Below, in pieces: positions 49,628 to 62,810 of a DNA stretch of 64,000 nucleotides. Where the stretch lies: positions 1,261,817 through 1,325,816 of the forward strand of contig JAVDOI010000045.1 in assembly GCA_032191485.1 (NCBI GenBank), read 5' to 3'. Position numbers and translations under genes: made by a program. A model generated the notes under the pieces. It saw nothing but the letters and a program-made list of their open reading frames with translations. It was not told the DNA's origin and made no database searches. The stretch comes from Leptoclinus maculatus. Lineage: Eukaryota; Chordata; Actinopteri; Perciformes; Stichaeidae. Within the stretch, counting starts at the first letter, position 1. Every line of letters starts with the position of its first letter.

Positions 49628-50700
49628 CTTTTGCAGCAACTGTGATTGATAAGTGTGTGTTGAAGTTTGGGAGACGATAGTGTCGGCTCTGGAGAAAAGC
49701 TTAACCTGACTCAGCCTCAGTGTTCCCAGACTTTGCGGGGTAGAAGGACCAACTTTTCTCGCTTTTCAGAAGGTCTGCAATAGTGTTTGAGAACAGGAAA
49801 AGAGAGAGAGAGAGATGGATGAACGGGCGTGTGGAGGACCACACCAGAGGTGGCTTTTCCAAAGACGTTTGAATGATGGACTGACTCGCCGTGTAAGAGC
49901 CCAGCTTAACTCTCCGTCTGGATCAAATCTCAGCAGTTACCAGGGTGTCACATGCAACCTGAGTGCTTCGATATCTTCCACTTCTCACTTCTTCACAATG
50001 CAATGATCTAGTCGTCCTTCCTTTTTAAGCTTTTCACTGACTTGCGCAAGACTTAGTGCCTCTGGTAAAGCCATAGAGCTCCCGTTGCATTCTTCAACTG
50101 GCCTCAGAGACCTGACGTGCTAACGTCTTTACAAGACAACAAGAAGCTCCTACGTGGAGCGCGGAACATTCTCGGGCTGCTGAGAGGAATCTTACCAACT
50201 TTTGGTTCCACGTCCAAATTCACAGGACAACAAAGATCCCTTTACACGGAGAGCTTTCGATGGTTTCTGTGGAGTGGATGACATTAAAGGAATGAATGGG
50301 AAGAAGAATAGACCAAGAGAGAGGCTCTTGAGTGAGTGTTTCTTGGTGTTTGTGTTGTGGCTTCCTAGAAGCAGAGGGGAACCTGGCGGCCCCGTGCCTT
50401 CAGGAGGAAGAGCCCTCTTCGCCATTAATCATCACTGTTTGTTTTCACAGCATCATAAAGTCACAGTGTGCGAGACGCGCGAGTGGTTTTCCTTCCTCTG
50501 TCTCGTCCAGGAGAGCAAGGAGATAAGAGGGATCAGGAAAAATACGTCTCGTACTATTGTCCTTCCTATTGTCTCCAACAAGGAAAATTGTGAGATTGCA
50601 ATTAATGTATTTTTAACACTTGTGTTGAATATCTCAAGCGAGAAAAAGAAAAGAAAAGTGGTTGTCAGTTAAGGCGGGAGCAGTTAGGGGGTTGAGGGTG

Positions 50701-50955
50701 GTAAATGGTAAATGGACTTTTGTAGTCCTACGACCACTCAAAGCATTTTAACACAACGTGTTCATTCACCCAGTCACACCCATACAAGGTGCCACCTCCC
50801 CATCAGGACTAACTAATCATTCATACCCATTCATATACCGATGGCACAGCCTACGGGTGAAACTTGGGGTTACGTGTCTTGCCCAAGGACACATCGACAC
50901 GGACTAGCGGAGCAGAGGATCGAACCGCCGATCCTCCGATTGAAGGTCGACCCGT
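50701..50955 (-). repeat. tRNA-derived SINE-like element, copy 2
   Basis: It shares ordered blocks with 6312-6500 (AAATGGACTT, CCACTCAAAGCA, CATTCACCCAGTCACACCC, CCCATCAGGACTAACTAA). It extends through TCTTGCCCAAGGACACATCG to GGATCGAACCGCCGATCCTC. Read on the minus strand the last part is GGCGGTTCGATCC, close to a tRNA B box (GGTTCGANTCC), followed by GATGTGTCCTTGGGCAAGAC. So the Pol III-like head is on the minus strand and the AATGGAC part is the tail. The A box is not clear. Confidence 0.6.
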
Positions 50956-53480
50956 TCTCGTTACCTTACATGGTAAATTCAGCGCCTGGCGGTGAGACAC
51001 TGGCACACTGCCAACAGCTGACGGCTACCTTGCTGAACTGCTGCTCGCATGCCTGTGGCGTCCACGCTGGCAGCGTTCTACTGCTACTGCCTGGACAGAC
51101 GCACTGCAATGTGTGCATGTCCATCATCATGTCTCAGGTATACTTATACATAACGCTCCAAGATTATCACGTGCAGATGTAGTGTGGGTAGGCGGTTATC
51201 CTCACCTCCCACACTGCTCCATCAATAGTCAACGCTAACAGCACTGAACAGATCCTCGTGTCCTCAGAGAGGCCTATAAAAGACAGGGGGCCTATCCTTG
51301 TTGTAGACCAGGGATGAGGAGATGGCGTAGGGGTCGAGGTGGGGAGGCAGAGGGGCTTGAACACTTGACACATAGAATACCCGTATACCCTTCGAGATTC
51401 AGCCTGGCACTGACCACAACTACCTACCGAGAAACCAGGCTGTAATGGGAAGAACACAAACTCACATCAGCACCAGTGAGTCACAAATAACCTCAGGACA
51501 CACTTTATTTTATGTTCTGGGATTTTCACAATTGTTCACAATTTAGAAGCAACCAAGTTACATTTCATGACCACGTGTCACAACCATGAGTCATGTGTGC
51601 ATTTATAGAATCACGTAGAAAGCTTTAAAGTCATATTTTCACGGGGACATCGTGATATGGAAACCTCGTATTCATATTGCCCATATACCATGACTTCACT
51701 TGAATGTCATGTGTGATGAATGCACTCACAGATTCCACTGTTAACTCGCTGCCCAGACATACAGCCAGATGATGCTGAAGTCACCCATCATGTATGTCCT
51801 GAAGGGGAAAGTGTATCTTCACCCAAAAGCATTTCAGATTCTCTCTCTTCAGTTCTTGCTCATAAACTCTACCGTAGTTATTATGTTCACTTCTTGAGGG
51901 AGTTGTGTGGTATGAAAAACATCTTAACTGTGTCTGATATTTTGAGTCTGGCTGACTCAAAGAGGTGGATTCGGATGGCACGCCTGCCAGTCAATCTGGG
52001 AGCAGAGCGCTGTATGAAGTGGCCCCACAAGCCCTGTGGTTTATGGCTTCATACGAAAAGTCCATTGAGCGTGAGGGGAAATGGAATAAGCTCAGCCTCA
52101 AGGCTGATCGGACAAATCAGAGCCGCATGTCTGACACAAAAGGTAAACCATCCATGGGTGAAGCCTCTCATACTGTGCGCATCTGGAAAAGTCCTTGATA
52201 GTATAAAGGCAGAGGTTTTATTCACATCGACTATCGAAGACGCAGACGTCTCTATGATGTCCAAACAGCATTGTCTAAACCTCTTGGCACTCTTTGTTAA
52301 ACCACTGTGAGCATGGACGTTTATTCTTCATGTTGGGGTCAGTTTATGCGACAGATTATCTAACCCAAAATCCATTTCTTGGCTTTTTTTTCTAAGTGTT
52401 CAACTGCATCTCAGGTCGTTTTCAGCGTATGGAACGGGCTCCGGTGTCATGACGCGACCGCGGCGTGGAATGTCGAGGCCATTATCCCTAATGTGGGAAA
52501 CGCGTTCACATTGGACAATTCCACAAAGGGCCGGGGGACGAATTTTAACGAAATACCTTTCATGTCATGCCTAAGATGGAAAGGCAATTAATAGGACAGT
52601 TAGAACAGTCTAGCTAAGCTTCCATTAAAAATAAATGTATCAAACCACAATGACTCCATGAGACAGAGAGGTACTGCTTGATGCAGATAGAAACAAGGTG
52701 AGTCCATGGAGACCATCCGTTCAGAAGGACGCAGCTCTTTAGAAGAGGAACATTCAAGCCCTGTTTGGCACAGCTCCTTTTCCTGTAGTCCAGGTTTCAG
52801 CTTTCCACATTCCTCAACTCCTTTTCAAAGCCAAATATGTGGACTGGTTCTCCAGCAACCAACTTTGAATGCAGACAGAAAGTATTTCTGCAGAAATCCC
52901 ATAACTGGGAGAAATCTATCCTAAACTCTCGAACATCGAACCACAGAAACAAAGTCAGTTTGTATTCAATACACAAGCCTCAGATTCATGTGGACAAAAT
53001 GTGTCCGAAGGAGAAACATCTCGTGACAAACTGCTCTACTGTCCAACATGGAGGGCAAACATCCATCAACGTCACCACGGCACATAAAGCTGTTCCTCCT
53101 GATGGCTGCTGATGTTACAGCTGGACGGAGACGGAAACAGGCCTTTCCTGGACCACAGTTTGTGGAGAGGAAGACATAATATTATTCAAGCTTCCAGTCC
53201 TTCTGGTCAATCATAACATGATCCAGAGCAGATCGTCCCTTATTAACATTGGCCAACAAAACATCAGTCTATCTGACTCAACCTTAAAAAGATGAAGTTA
53301 TAGCTTATAACTTAAGTTATCTATATATAGATGATAAGATGGCTCACTTTGTTCACAATGCAAAGGACTATTATGCAAAAAGACCAATCAGTGCATCTAC
53401 AAGACTAGTTGGTGGAACCGCCGACTGATAATAGCGTGCAGGCTATTATCAAATAAAAAAATCGATCTATCAACTGTGAA
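50956..53480. other. Presumed intron 1; long chance frame but no gene recognised
   Basis: A 196-codon plus-strand open stretch (51720-52310) shows no family resemblance or biased composition, and overlapping frames on both strands are also open, so I do not call it. No repeat family could be named. Confidence 0.4.
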
Positions 53481-53755
53481 AAATGAAATGTTATATTTTC
53501 CTTAAGTCCAAGGTGACGTGTTGATATTGCTTGTTTGGCTGACCAACAGTAAAAACCCAAAGATATTATGTTTACTACAATACTACTAGGAAACGCAGCA
53601 AATACTCAAATCTGAGAAGGTGGAACCATCAAATATTTTGCATTTTTGATTGAAAAATTGCTTAAACAAGTAATCCATTATCGGAATATTTGCAGATTAA
53701 TCTCCTGTTGATCGACTCGTCGACTAGTCGACTAGTCAGTTCAGCTCTAACTGAT
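53480..53755 (-). mobile_element. Possible hAT-like non-autonomous element
   Basis: On the minus strand this begins TTAGAGCTGAACTGACTAGT, then a palindromic GTCGACTAGTCGAC stretch and TAATCGG/TAATGG blocks, later GATGGTTCCACCTTCTCAG. It resembles the 'TAGGGCTGAACGATTAATCG' class of fish DNA elements. Only one end is clear. Confidence 0.35.
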
Positions 53756-53802
53756 GGGGTTGTATATTTTATGTCCAGCCTGTAACGTTCCATAACACTA
53801 TG

Positions 53803-55130
53803 TCACATTACATAACAGTAAACATGGTCACTGTCAGAAGCCTGTAGAACTGGAGTCCGCTGTCGGAATATGATTCTGAAAACAGAGAGTGTTTTAAAGA
53901 TCACAGACCAGTAAGATGCCAGAGCAGGGCATGACCAGAACATGTGAGTTGAGTTGGCAGGAGTATCACGACATCTGTTACAACGAGCATCTGAATCAGG
54001 GCACATTTGAGCTAATCTTGCTTTTGAGAAATGAGCTCGATGCAGAACTTTGAATTGTATTATGTTAAGTTTTGCACAAGAGGAAGTGTCATTCACTCTT
54101 TGTAAACCCCTAGCTCACCTTCCCAGTCCGCCCTTATCTTCTCCAGGGTTACGTTTTTAAGAGAGGCTATACAGTCATGCATTCTTGAAATGAGCCTTTT
54201 TGAGTCAAATGGGAATTCTAGCATATCATCTCAGCCTGACACTGAAGAGATGTTTGGAAAGTTACGGTCATGACACTTTCTGACGTATACAGGTGTGAGT
54301 AAAATGAGGTAAATGTTTCATTAACTTCTCCTGGGTTAATAGTTAATTCACCATTTGCTTTCCTCATTTGTGGTATTTGTTGGGCAGCAGATTGGCCTTT
54401 AGTTGTTGTGCTAAAAGGCGGCCATCTTTTCCTCCGTGCTCATAGATATCCACGAGATTTTAACAGCATTGTTTCCGTCTTTCCAGTTGATAGTAAGTTG
54501 TATTGAGTTTGCAGGTCAAGCTTCCTTCTATGGAGTTCAGGGGATGGTGACGTAGAGTACTGAGCATCCGCTGTGTTTATTGATTTAATAAGCTGGTCTC
54601 GTTCATTTCTACGCGTCTTATTGGTTCTTGATGAATATGATATAATCTCACCTCTGATCACGGCCTTCAGTGGAAGCAGGGACGGGGAGATGTTGTCTTT
54701 TTTATTAGATTCTAAAAAGTCATCAATTCTTTAGTTTATCAATTCACAAAAAGAAGCGTCAGCCAGTGAGGTTTTGTCTAGTTTCCAAGGAGGGCGTTCC
54801 AAATCATTAAAGCCCATGTGAGATCTAATAACACTGGGTGATCAGATTCAATTATAGTTGAATATTCAGCTTCCGTGACAAAGGGAAGAAGGGTTCGATC
54901 ACTAAAGAAGTCTATTCTACTGTATGAGTGGTGCACTGGGGAAGGATTGACTCAGTGGGAATAAAGAACGCCAAGGGTCGACACGTCCTATTTGACCCAT
55001 AATAAGGGACGAGTTGGCCATTTTTGATGGTTTTGTAGATTTAGGATTAGAACGTCGCTTAACTTCCTCCTTGACTCCCACCATGTCTATGGCCACGCAG
55101 AGCGTCGTAGTGTGACGCTTCGTGTTATGG
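53803..55130 (-). pseudogene. L1-like LINE ORF2 remnant with RT core deleted
   Basis: The minus strand reads an ORF2-like protein in pieces. About 55130-54700 holds the end of an endonuclease domain (fragments such as PWRSLFPLSQSFPS and FNDLERPPWKLDKTSLADAS) with several stops and frameshifts. About 54700-54190 is the linker between endonuclease and RT (AVIRGEIISYSSRTNKTRR, LHRRKLDLQTQYNLLSTGK, GRLLAQQLKANLLPNKYHK). Then 54180-53803 is the C-terminal zinc-knuckle part (KVLHRAHFSKARLAQMCPD; C..C...P....H.FW.CP). The catalytic RT block between the last two is absent, so this is a dead, internally deleted copy. It has the same orientation as col13a1. Confidence 0.82.
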
Positions 55131-55254
55131 GGGGAGTCCCCGAGATTTAAGTACTTGAGATGATTTTACAAAACCATCCCCTCAAACTGCCTGTGACATG
55201 TTTAGACTTTCTGTCAGACATTTTAAGGATTGCTTAAAGATGTTGATTCCCTCT

Positions 55255-55256
<2 letters not shown>

Positions 55257-55300
<44 letters not shown>
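55257..55300. repeat. (GT)n microsatellite
   Basis: A perfect 44-bp dinucleotide run just upstream (relative to the LINE) of the LINE remnant. Confidence 0.95.
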
Positions 55301-55301
<1 letters not shown>

Positions 55302-55575
55302 CACTTCAGCCCCTAATTACAACTGAACTCTGAAGGTCATACGTGACCTTTTGCAAATGAGCTACTGCAATTTTTAACTACCATTCCCTCTGCCCTCCTG
55401 CAGCCAGCTGAAGAAAGAAAAAACGGATTCTCAAACGCGTTCCTTAAAAATGCCTCTGAAACGTGCTGCTGTTGGCAGGTTGCCCAGGTCAGTTAACATA
55501 AGAGCACGCTCCCTGTGGGTTTACTAAATCACTCCGATACCCACAGGATGTCTGGAGCAACACAGGCCTCACAGA

Positions 55576-55694
<119 letters not shown>

Positions 55695-55699
55695 AGGGA

Positions 55700-58600
55700 C
55701 CTGTGATGTCAAACAAAATAAGAGAGTAATTGTATGTTTTCATCAGCTCTGTTTAAGACAATAAATGAGCCTTCTAAACTGATTATTAACATTGATCATT
55801 CAGATTGGGCCAAATAAAGTCAGTTCTGTAGCACAGCATATGTCAGTTCATAATGATACTGATATGTTCCTGTGTATTGTGATGAAGCACAGTTTCAGGA
55901 ACATAAGTTGTGTTTATTAAGGTTGGGTTGTTATGGCAGAAGCTCTAATGTGTGCACTACATTGGGTCTGTTCTGTTGGGTCTGGTTTGGGAACATGGCT
56001 CTGGCCAATGAGAATAGGTTTGGCCGGCTTGTCAAAGTGGACATCAGAGTCACTGTGGTGAGTCTGACCCGGACCACTCTGGACTGTCCTGATCACCTGT
56101 TGCAGAGACGTTTGCCCAGCGATCTCGGGCACCTAAAGCACAGCATTCCGCTGTGATCTCGCTTTTGTGCTCCCTGTGATCTGATTGGATTGTTGCGTTG
56201 TGTGATTGATTACCTGGCTGCAACCAGACCTCCACCTGGTGGGATACATAAGTGTGACCTGGCTTGAACATTCAGTTAGCCGTCTCGCTTTTGAAATAGC
56301 GACGGCAGAACCTCCTGCAGATGAAATGATGTCGCTGCAGGCAGATTGAATGAGACTTGGCTGCTGTGTGGTGAATGTGCTCTTTAAAGTGGACAGTGGA
56401 AAGTGTGTCTTAGCATTCCAACAACACTTGTGAAGCGTTAACGTCTTAACATCTCAGGAGTCTGAACCTCCCAGATGAACTGTTATCAACAACCTAATAC
56501 TAACACTCCTCAATCTGGACCTCCAGGATGCGGAGCAATGTTTTTGTGAAATGTTCTCTAACTCTTATGATTTTGATTGAATCGAGGCCACACTGCTTTC
56601 AAAATAAAGGCCACAGAGCAGTGGCGCTGGGTGATTGTTGACTTGTTTTCTGGTGTGATTGCTGAGCATGGGGTCCGTACATTCTTTCCCTTTCACACAG
56701 GTAGCACACAGCAGGAGATGCTCCCGTCAGACTACTGGAAATACTCTTTCTGTAGCCATTCGTTATTTACGCATTAACAACCGAGTCTCATACTGTTCCT
56801 TGAATATTTGGTAATATTTCAGTGTCGTCCCTCATTGATAGAAGTTTCCAAACATCGTCTTCTCTCCAGTTAGACATTTTGATGAGCGTGTTAGCGAGTA
56901 GGGAGCTGGCAGGTTAAAGTCTGTTTAATGTCCGGGTTCGACTGATTTGGAGATTTGTGTTCTCACATACAGCTCCTCGAGGTAATGTCTAGATGAGTGC
57001 AGGGCTGCAGAGATGTGTGAACGGGGCTACTGTGGCTTCCAGAGCTTGTACAGGCTGTTGCTACAGTCGGGATAGTGTGGAATTGCGAGTGTGATATTCA
57101 CATGGGGACTAATTAACAAAGCCTGAAGCCGAAAATGTGTGAAAATGAGCAATGTGTCAGTGAAGTGTGAACTCAACAAACACATTTAGTTTGGAGTGGG
57201 TCAACTTGTCCAGCGAAGCTGTTCACTTTTTCCTCTGGTTGCAGATTTGGCTTAAAGCCAGTAAAAAGGGACTCACACTGTACCACAATGTGAAGAATCA
57301 TTGTGGCTGAACATCACTTCAACCAGCATGAAGCTGGTCCTGAACCTGTACGCTGGTTAGTTGGGGATTCCAGGACCATCTGGAAAACAACTCCGCTGTC
57401 CACGAGAATAACATTTGACTTGAAAATGAAGCTGAGGTAAACGTGTGTCTTCATCCAACGCTAACAAACACGTTTCTTTGTTCCCATACTTCAGTTGTTT
57501 ACTCTCAGCTCCTTGCCTGCATGATTAGCAAGAAGCTTTCAGCCAAATCCTCCACCCATGCCCCAACAAACGACTGGTCCACATGTTGGAATTCATCACA
57601 TGGACATACAGTATAATCCGACTCTTTTCCAACTTCATTCATTCATGATGTTACCATATTCTCAGATTGTTTCCAGTCCTCTCAGATCTTTTTCAGAGAT
57701 TAAAAGATGTCTGGTCTTATGATTGGGGGCATTATCTTCTTCTAGCAGCAGTCCTGGGTGAGGTACCCAGACTCCCCACGATGAACAAACAAAAAGGATC
57801 GAAGCAACAGGACCAGAGATATCTTTCATTCCACACCGTCTTCAAAATCTGGCACCTACGATACCCACAATGCAATGCTCAGCCACTAAATGTGGTTTGA
57901 CATTCAGGTGTGTTGTGCTAGCAGTGGCTAATGTGGCCTCTAGCCTCCAGCAGAGATGAGCAGAGGTCTGGTGAAATCTCTTCTTTCTAACTCCACACCT
58001 ACAGTGTAGTCAGACCAGAATGACGCAGACTCACATGACATCACTTGAGGACATGAATCAGGCTTCATACTACTCTTTTCACTGGGCAGTAGAACTGCAC
58101 AACACCTGGAAACAGACCTCCATGTGTACATTTGGGGTTCCCCTTTCAGGTGAGTGCTTCTGGCGAACTATATCTCAAAAAAAGATTTGATGAAAACTCC
58201 AGTAACTCATTTGGGGTGCACCGTTCCAACTGGTCCAATATCAATGCTACTGACTCTCTCTTCCCCAAATTCTAAATCTGTAAACCAGAATGCATGGACC
58301 TCTTTGGAACCTCTTTTACTCCAGGTACCATTAAGCCAGGCATCGCTACCGACAAAGAATTCGATGTGGATGGGACACCTCATGGCCCATCCTCAGTCCT
58401 CCTCATGAGGCCAGCAGGAGCTCTGATAATCAGATAATCAGATCGGTGCATCCATACCTCTGATCATTTAATACATACATAACTCAGAAATCAGACCAAC
58501 AAAACAAAAAGTGAACTCAGTTTGTTCTGTTATTATAACTTCTAGAATCAGATTAAAGCCGATCTGCTGCGGTCCATGTGTGAAAACACGACAAACACAG

Positions 58601-59770
58601 AAGAGTCATGTCAGAAACAGTTTGAACCTTGTGGGCTGCAGCAGTGGGCCAACACAGCCGGACTCCATTTGGACCCCCTCTTTTCCGTGAGAGGCAGCTG
58701 AAGAGTAATTGTTCTTTGCTCTCAGGAGAGGTCAGCTTCAGTTACCTCTGAGTCCACCTTTGCCGTGTTGACGAGCGTGATTTTGTTTTGGAGGAGCAGA
58801 AATGTCCGCTTGTTTGCGGTCAGCTCTTGCTGAATGACTGAATCCTATTCACACAAACACGCACCGAGCGGGCCAACATGAAACGAGATACGGCGGAGCC
58901 TTCAGACAGATGTCTCATTCACACCAGCGCTTGGTGCCGACGCTCTTGGAGGGAAAAATTCACTTCTGGTGTGCATCATGCAAAAGGCAAAGAAATATAT
59001 TTTCCCCTTTGATTTGAAAATTAAAGCTCAGTTTTATATTCTCCTCATGTTAACAGATGTTCACGCTGTAAATTCAACTCGTGCTCAATAATCTCCGGTC
59101 CAAATTTGCATTTCTCAAATTCAGTCCCGACAAGACACAAGAGGCTAACGGGCTCGTAAAGACATTTCCCCGAGAGTTGGCTGTGAACACTTCCTAAACA
59201 AGATGCTAACAAGTTTAGGATGTGATCAGTGTGTGTGTGTGTGTGTGTGTGGAGGTGTGATTCTGTGTGTGCGTGTGTTCAAGCTGGAACAGTGGGAGAG
59301 AGGAGATCAGGTGGCTGAAAGCTCACTACAATATTTATTATGAGGAAACCAGATGGTGTTTTCTTCTCTCGCCTACTGTACTGCTGTCAAGTCACGTCCT
59401 CGGACTAACGTCGTCCTCTGCACACGACTGAGAGAGCAACTGTTAACGCTAAAGGGCAGCTTGTTGGAGCCCCTTTGTACAGCGTTGATGGACGTGTGTG
59501 TGACGGGCGATATATCACATCAGGATCATGATTCACAACCTTGTTTATGTTGGTTTTTAAGAAGTTACTGAACAGTATGACCACAGTATTCTTCTCACCT
59601 GTATGAATGAGATCCACCACACAGCTGTTATTCCATTGTATTGTAAATCTACTGCTGTTGAAGTGTCTTTATGTTCATTACAGCAGCTTCGCCGTGTCTT
59701 TAAAATGGAGGCACATGGAGAGAGTTAGAGGTGACTAAAGGTTGTCCACTGTGGCCAACAGCCCCCGACC
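55700..59770. other. Presumed intron 1; no gene recognised
   Basis: A short (GT)n run at 59229-59251. No exon, RNA gene or repeat family could be supported. Confidence 0.45.
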
Positions 59771-59774
59771 CTCA

Positions 59775-59837
59775 CGGAGCGTTTCCACAACAATGACATA
59801 CGCCTCCCCCTTATATCATTGTTGTGGAAAAGCTCCG
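59775..59837. repeat. 22-bp inverted repeat (hairpin)
   Basis: CGGAGCGTTTCCACAACAAT plus GA at 59775-59796 pairs with 59816-59837 (TCATTGTTGTGGAAAAGCTC plus CG) at 21 of 22 positions. The only mismatch is at the seventh pair. The loop is 19 nt. Not flanked by a longer inverted repeat that I can see. Confidence 0.85.
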
Positions 59838-62810
59838 CTGACCCCGTACACACTGACGCTCCGGGGCTGGCGTTTGAAGTTGTACCCACTGATGTCACAC
59901 TTCATTCACTCATTCATCATCAGTTTGGCTCCCAGCGGACCAGTGACGTCCAATCACATCAATGCAGTGATTCATTGTAAGGTATCATCAGCTAGGCTTC
60001 ACCTATTTGACCCTTTCAGTTATGATATGAGTTTATTAAATGAAGAAAAGTATATGAATGAACAGACCGGGTAACCTCTCGGCTCTGTAATCCTGCAGCA
60101 CTCGAGGGGTCCTAGCTAGCGTAAAGGATCATACAATCCCAAACTGATCATTAATCAAGACTATTATTCCATTCATAGTGTTTTGATGAGGTCATTCATG
60201 TGTTCGCTGTAGTACGCTTAATTCCTCTTCATCTTCTCTTGTCCCCTCTTCTCGTGTGAATCCCTCTTCTTCCTCGTCTGTCTGCTGACAGAACGCTGTC
60301 TCCGTCCTCTCCCTGCCTCTGGCTGACACATTCCTCCGAGTATGGCCACACGCTGGCAGCTGCAATGTGAACTTATCACGGACGAAGAAAGGGGATCTGC
60401 CGTGCTCTCTTCCTGTCAGCATAGATGTCAAGGTGAACTTGGGGGACTCCTTAAATAACTGGCTTTGCGACCCCCCCCCCCCCCTCACCGCCCTGTCAGC
60501 TGCCCAGATCAGAGGAAGTCTCTTGAGAATATTTAAAATGATTCAGTTCAATTTAATATTAATGAGCTCAGATTCAATAGCGTTTGATATTTTGACTTGT
60601 ACGTTGAAGTTCTGTTAGTTTTGACTCCATAAGGCTGCAGTGACACGCTGGTAGAGGTGTGATGGTGGTTTAGGGGTTCAGGGGTCTAAGGTGCAGGCCG
60701 TGGCATTGTGTCGTCCCCAATGTGAGTCTCCAGCTGTGAACCTCTGATGCATGTCATCCCTCACCTCTGTCTCCACACTGTCCATACTTATGAAGTTATT
60801 ATTGCAATGTAAAGAGGCAGCGTTTGACGTGTCGGACATTTCTTTCAGCGGAGCATTCTATCGCTCTAAGGGCTCGGAGATCCAGCTGCCCTCTAGTTGC
60901 ACCACCACTCCAGCAGTCAAGAGTTTGTGTTTTGTGGCAAAAACAAAGTCACATTGTTGCTGCATAGCGCCGTCTACACATGTTGCCCTCCTGTCCTAAC
61001 CAGCTATTTACATCTCACGGATACAAGCACAGCTAAGCTCCTCTGGTATTATCATGAAATGGCACGAAGCCGGTTCTGCTGGTGAGAAGACAGCTTTGGA
61101 ATTGTTTTGTGGCCTCTTCAATCCGCTTGTTTTGGACCCCATCCATCTTCCAACTAAGGTTTTGTGACTGCATCTTGCCAGGTTGTGGCGCTATCGTGGT
61201 GAAAACATCCGCCCACGGACAGACAGATGTGTTAACACCTGGTAGTTCTACAGTCGGTGTCTCCACCCCCGACTCACATGGTGAACAGCAGCGTCGCTGT
61301 CACAACTGGTAATGTAAACTGTGGACCTTTTATGAATGTGTTTGAGGGGTGAGTAACAGGTCTGAAGCCTGAATTATGCCAACAATGCCAGACGGTCAAG
61401 CTGTGTGGCTGGCAGGGAGAGGGTGGAGGGGGGTGGGGTGGGGGTGGGGGGGTCAGAATCTGTTCTCTACGGTCATGGCTTCCCCTGTCAGGTCCACTTC
61501 CTCCCGAAGAAGAGGCAGGCTTTTAGGAGGCCTTAAACCCAGCCGCTCTCTCCTGTTGACTGATTTGACTTTTGTTCCTAGTTTGATTGACGAACACGTC
61601 AGTCCGTCGACAAGCTGTTTGATGGTCTGACTGCTCGGGTTTCTTGCCCCATCTCAATTCTTATTTAGCGATGCTGCCACATTCCCAGATCTCATCGACT
61701 GATTAGTGGGACCAGTGTTTTTATAAATGATGAATACAACAATGCATGCTGGCACAAAATAGATGAATTATTAAACCCAAACTGTGATAGTCTCTTCTAT
61801 CAGCCCTCAGAACCCTAAATATGTCTATGCTTCAGCGTGTCTCTTCATAGATAATGCACAGAGCCCCCCCCCCCATAGCTCCGGGTCCTTCGGCATCGCG
61901 ATGCTGCGGCACAAAGCAGCTGAATCCTGTGAGTCAGGGCTTCTCGGAGAGGTGCCGCTCAGCCTCTCCCTGCACAATGTGGGGAATCGAGTCACTTCTC
62001 AGACTTTGGGCCGGAATTTAAGATCGCCACCACATCCCTGTACTCATGACGCTTGTTTAAACAACTATGGCATCGTACTTGTGTTGCTCAGAAATAATAG
62101 TTGGTGGACTTTGCCATTTGGCTCTCTCTCAATAAAGATGCAAACATTGTTTAGGACGGGACGAGGCTGATGAACTCTCGCTGTGTGTTCACACCCATCA
62201 ATCACTGTATAATGTATACACACTGTGTCCGCAGCCCTGAAACACAACAATGGCCGGATCTCATCGCAGAACATGAACACACAGACGATGAGATGTGCTT
62301 CCTCTGGTAGTTACAGATGTAACAAAGCTTAGAGATGAAAACTGTATATTTACTGTCCTGGAGTAAGAAATGACGTTACGACAGATATTTTAGGCACTAC
62401 TGATTTTATTTTAACAATGATCCAATGCATTCTACTTCCTGGTTGGGTATTTAATAACTTTAATAACTTTAATAACCGTGGTCCAGAATTTACAGGCGAT
62501 CCAGCAACAGAGGGCGTAGCAACGCTTTCTATTCACTTCCTTGAGCTCGATGCTCTCGGCTCATGAACGTTGGGCCGGGCCGTCAAACCGGGCGTGTAGT
62601 TCAGAATGAAACACGACTCAGCAGAAGCGTAGCCTGTTTCTCCCCTTATAGATGTTTGGGAATAGATTTTGGTGAATTGTTTGGACGGAACGACAGAACA
62701 CGTTCATGTTGTTTTCTGTTTGAAAGAACATTGTAAGAACCACGGACCGATCAGGTGCATTCCATGATAGGACACGTCGTCATCAAAAGGCCAGTTGAGT
62801 GGAACTAGCG
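59838..62810. other. Presumed intron 1; no gene recognised
   Basis: A C14 run at 60471-60484 and a G-rich stretch near 61425-61452 are the only features noted. Confidence 0.4.

Noticed and set aside
50350..50425. Collagen-like exon (GTGPPGSP on the minus strand, GEPGGP on the plus strand)
   Set aside because: Gly-X-Y register is not kept beyond two triplets on either strand and the splice sites do not fit.
51720..52310. 196-codon plus-strand gene
   Set aside because: No recognisable motif, overlapping frames on both strands are also open, no splice or promoter context, and no repeat-family match that I can name.
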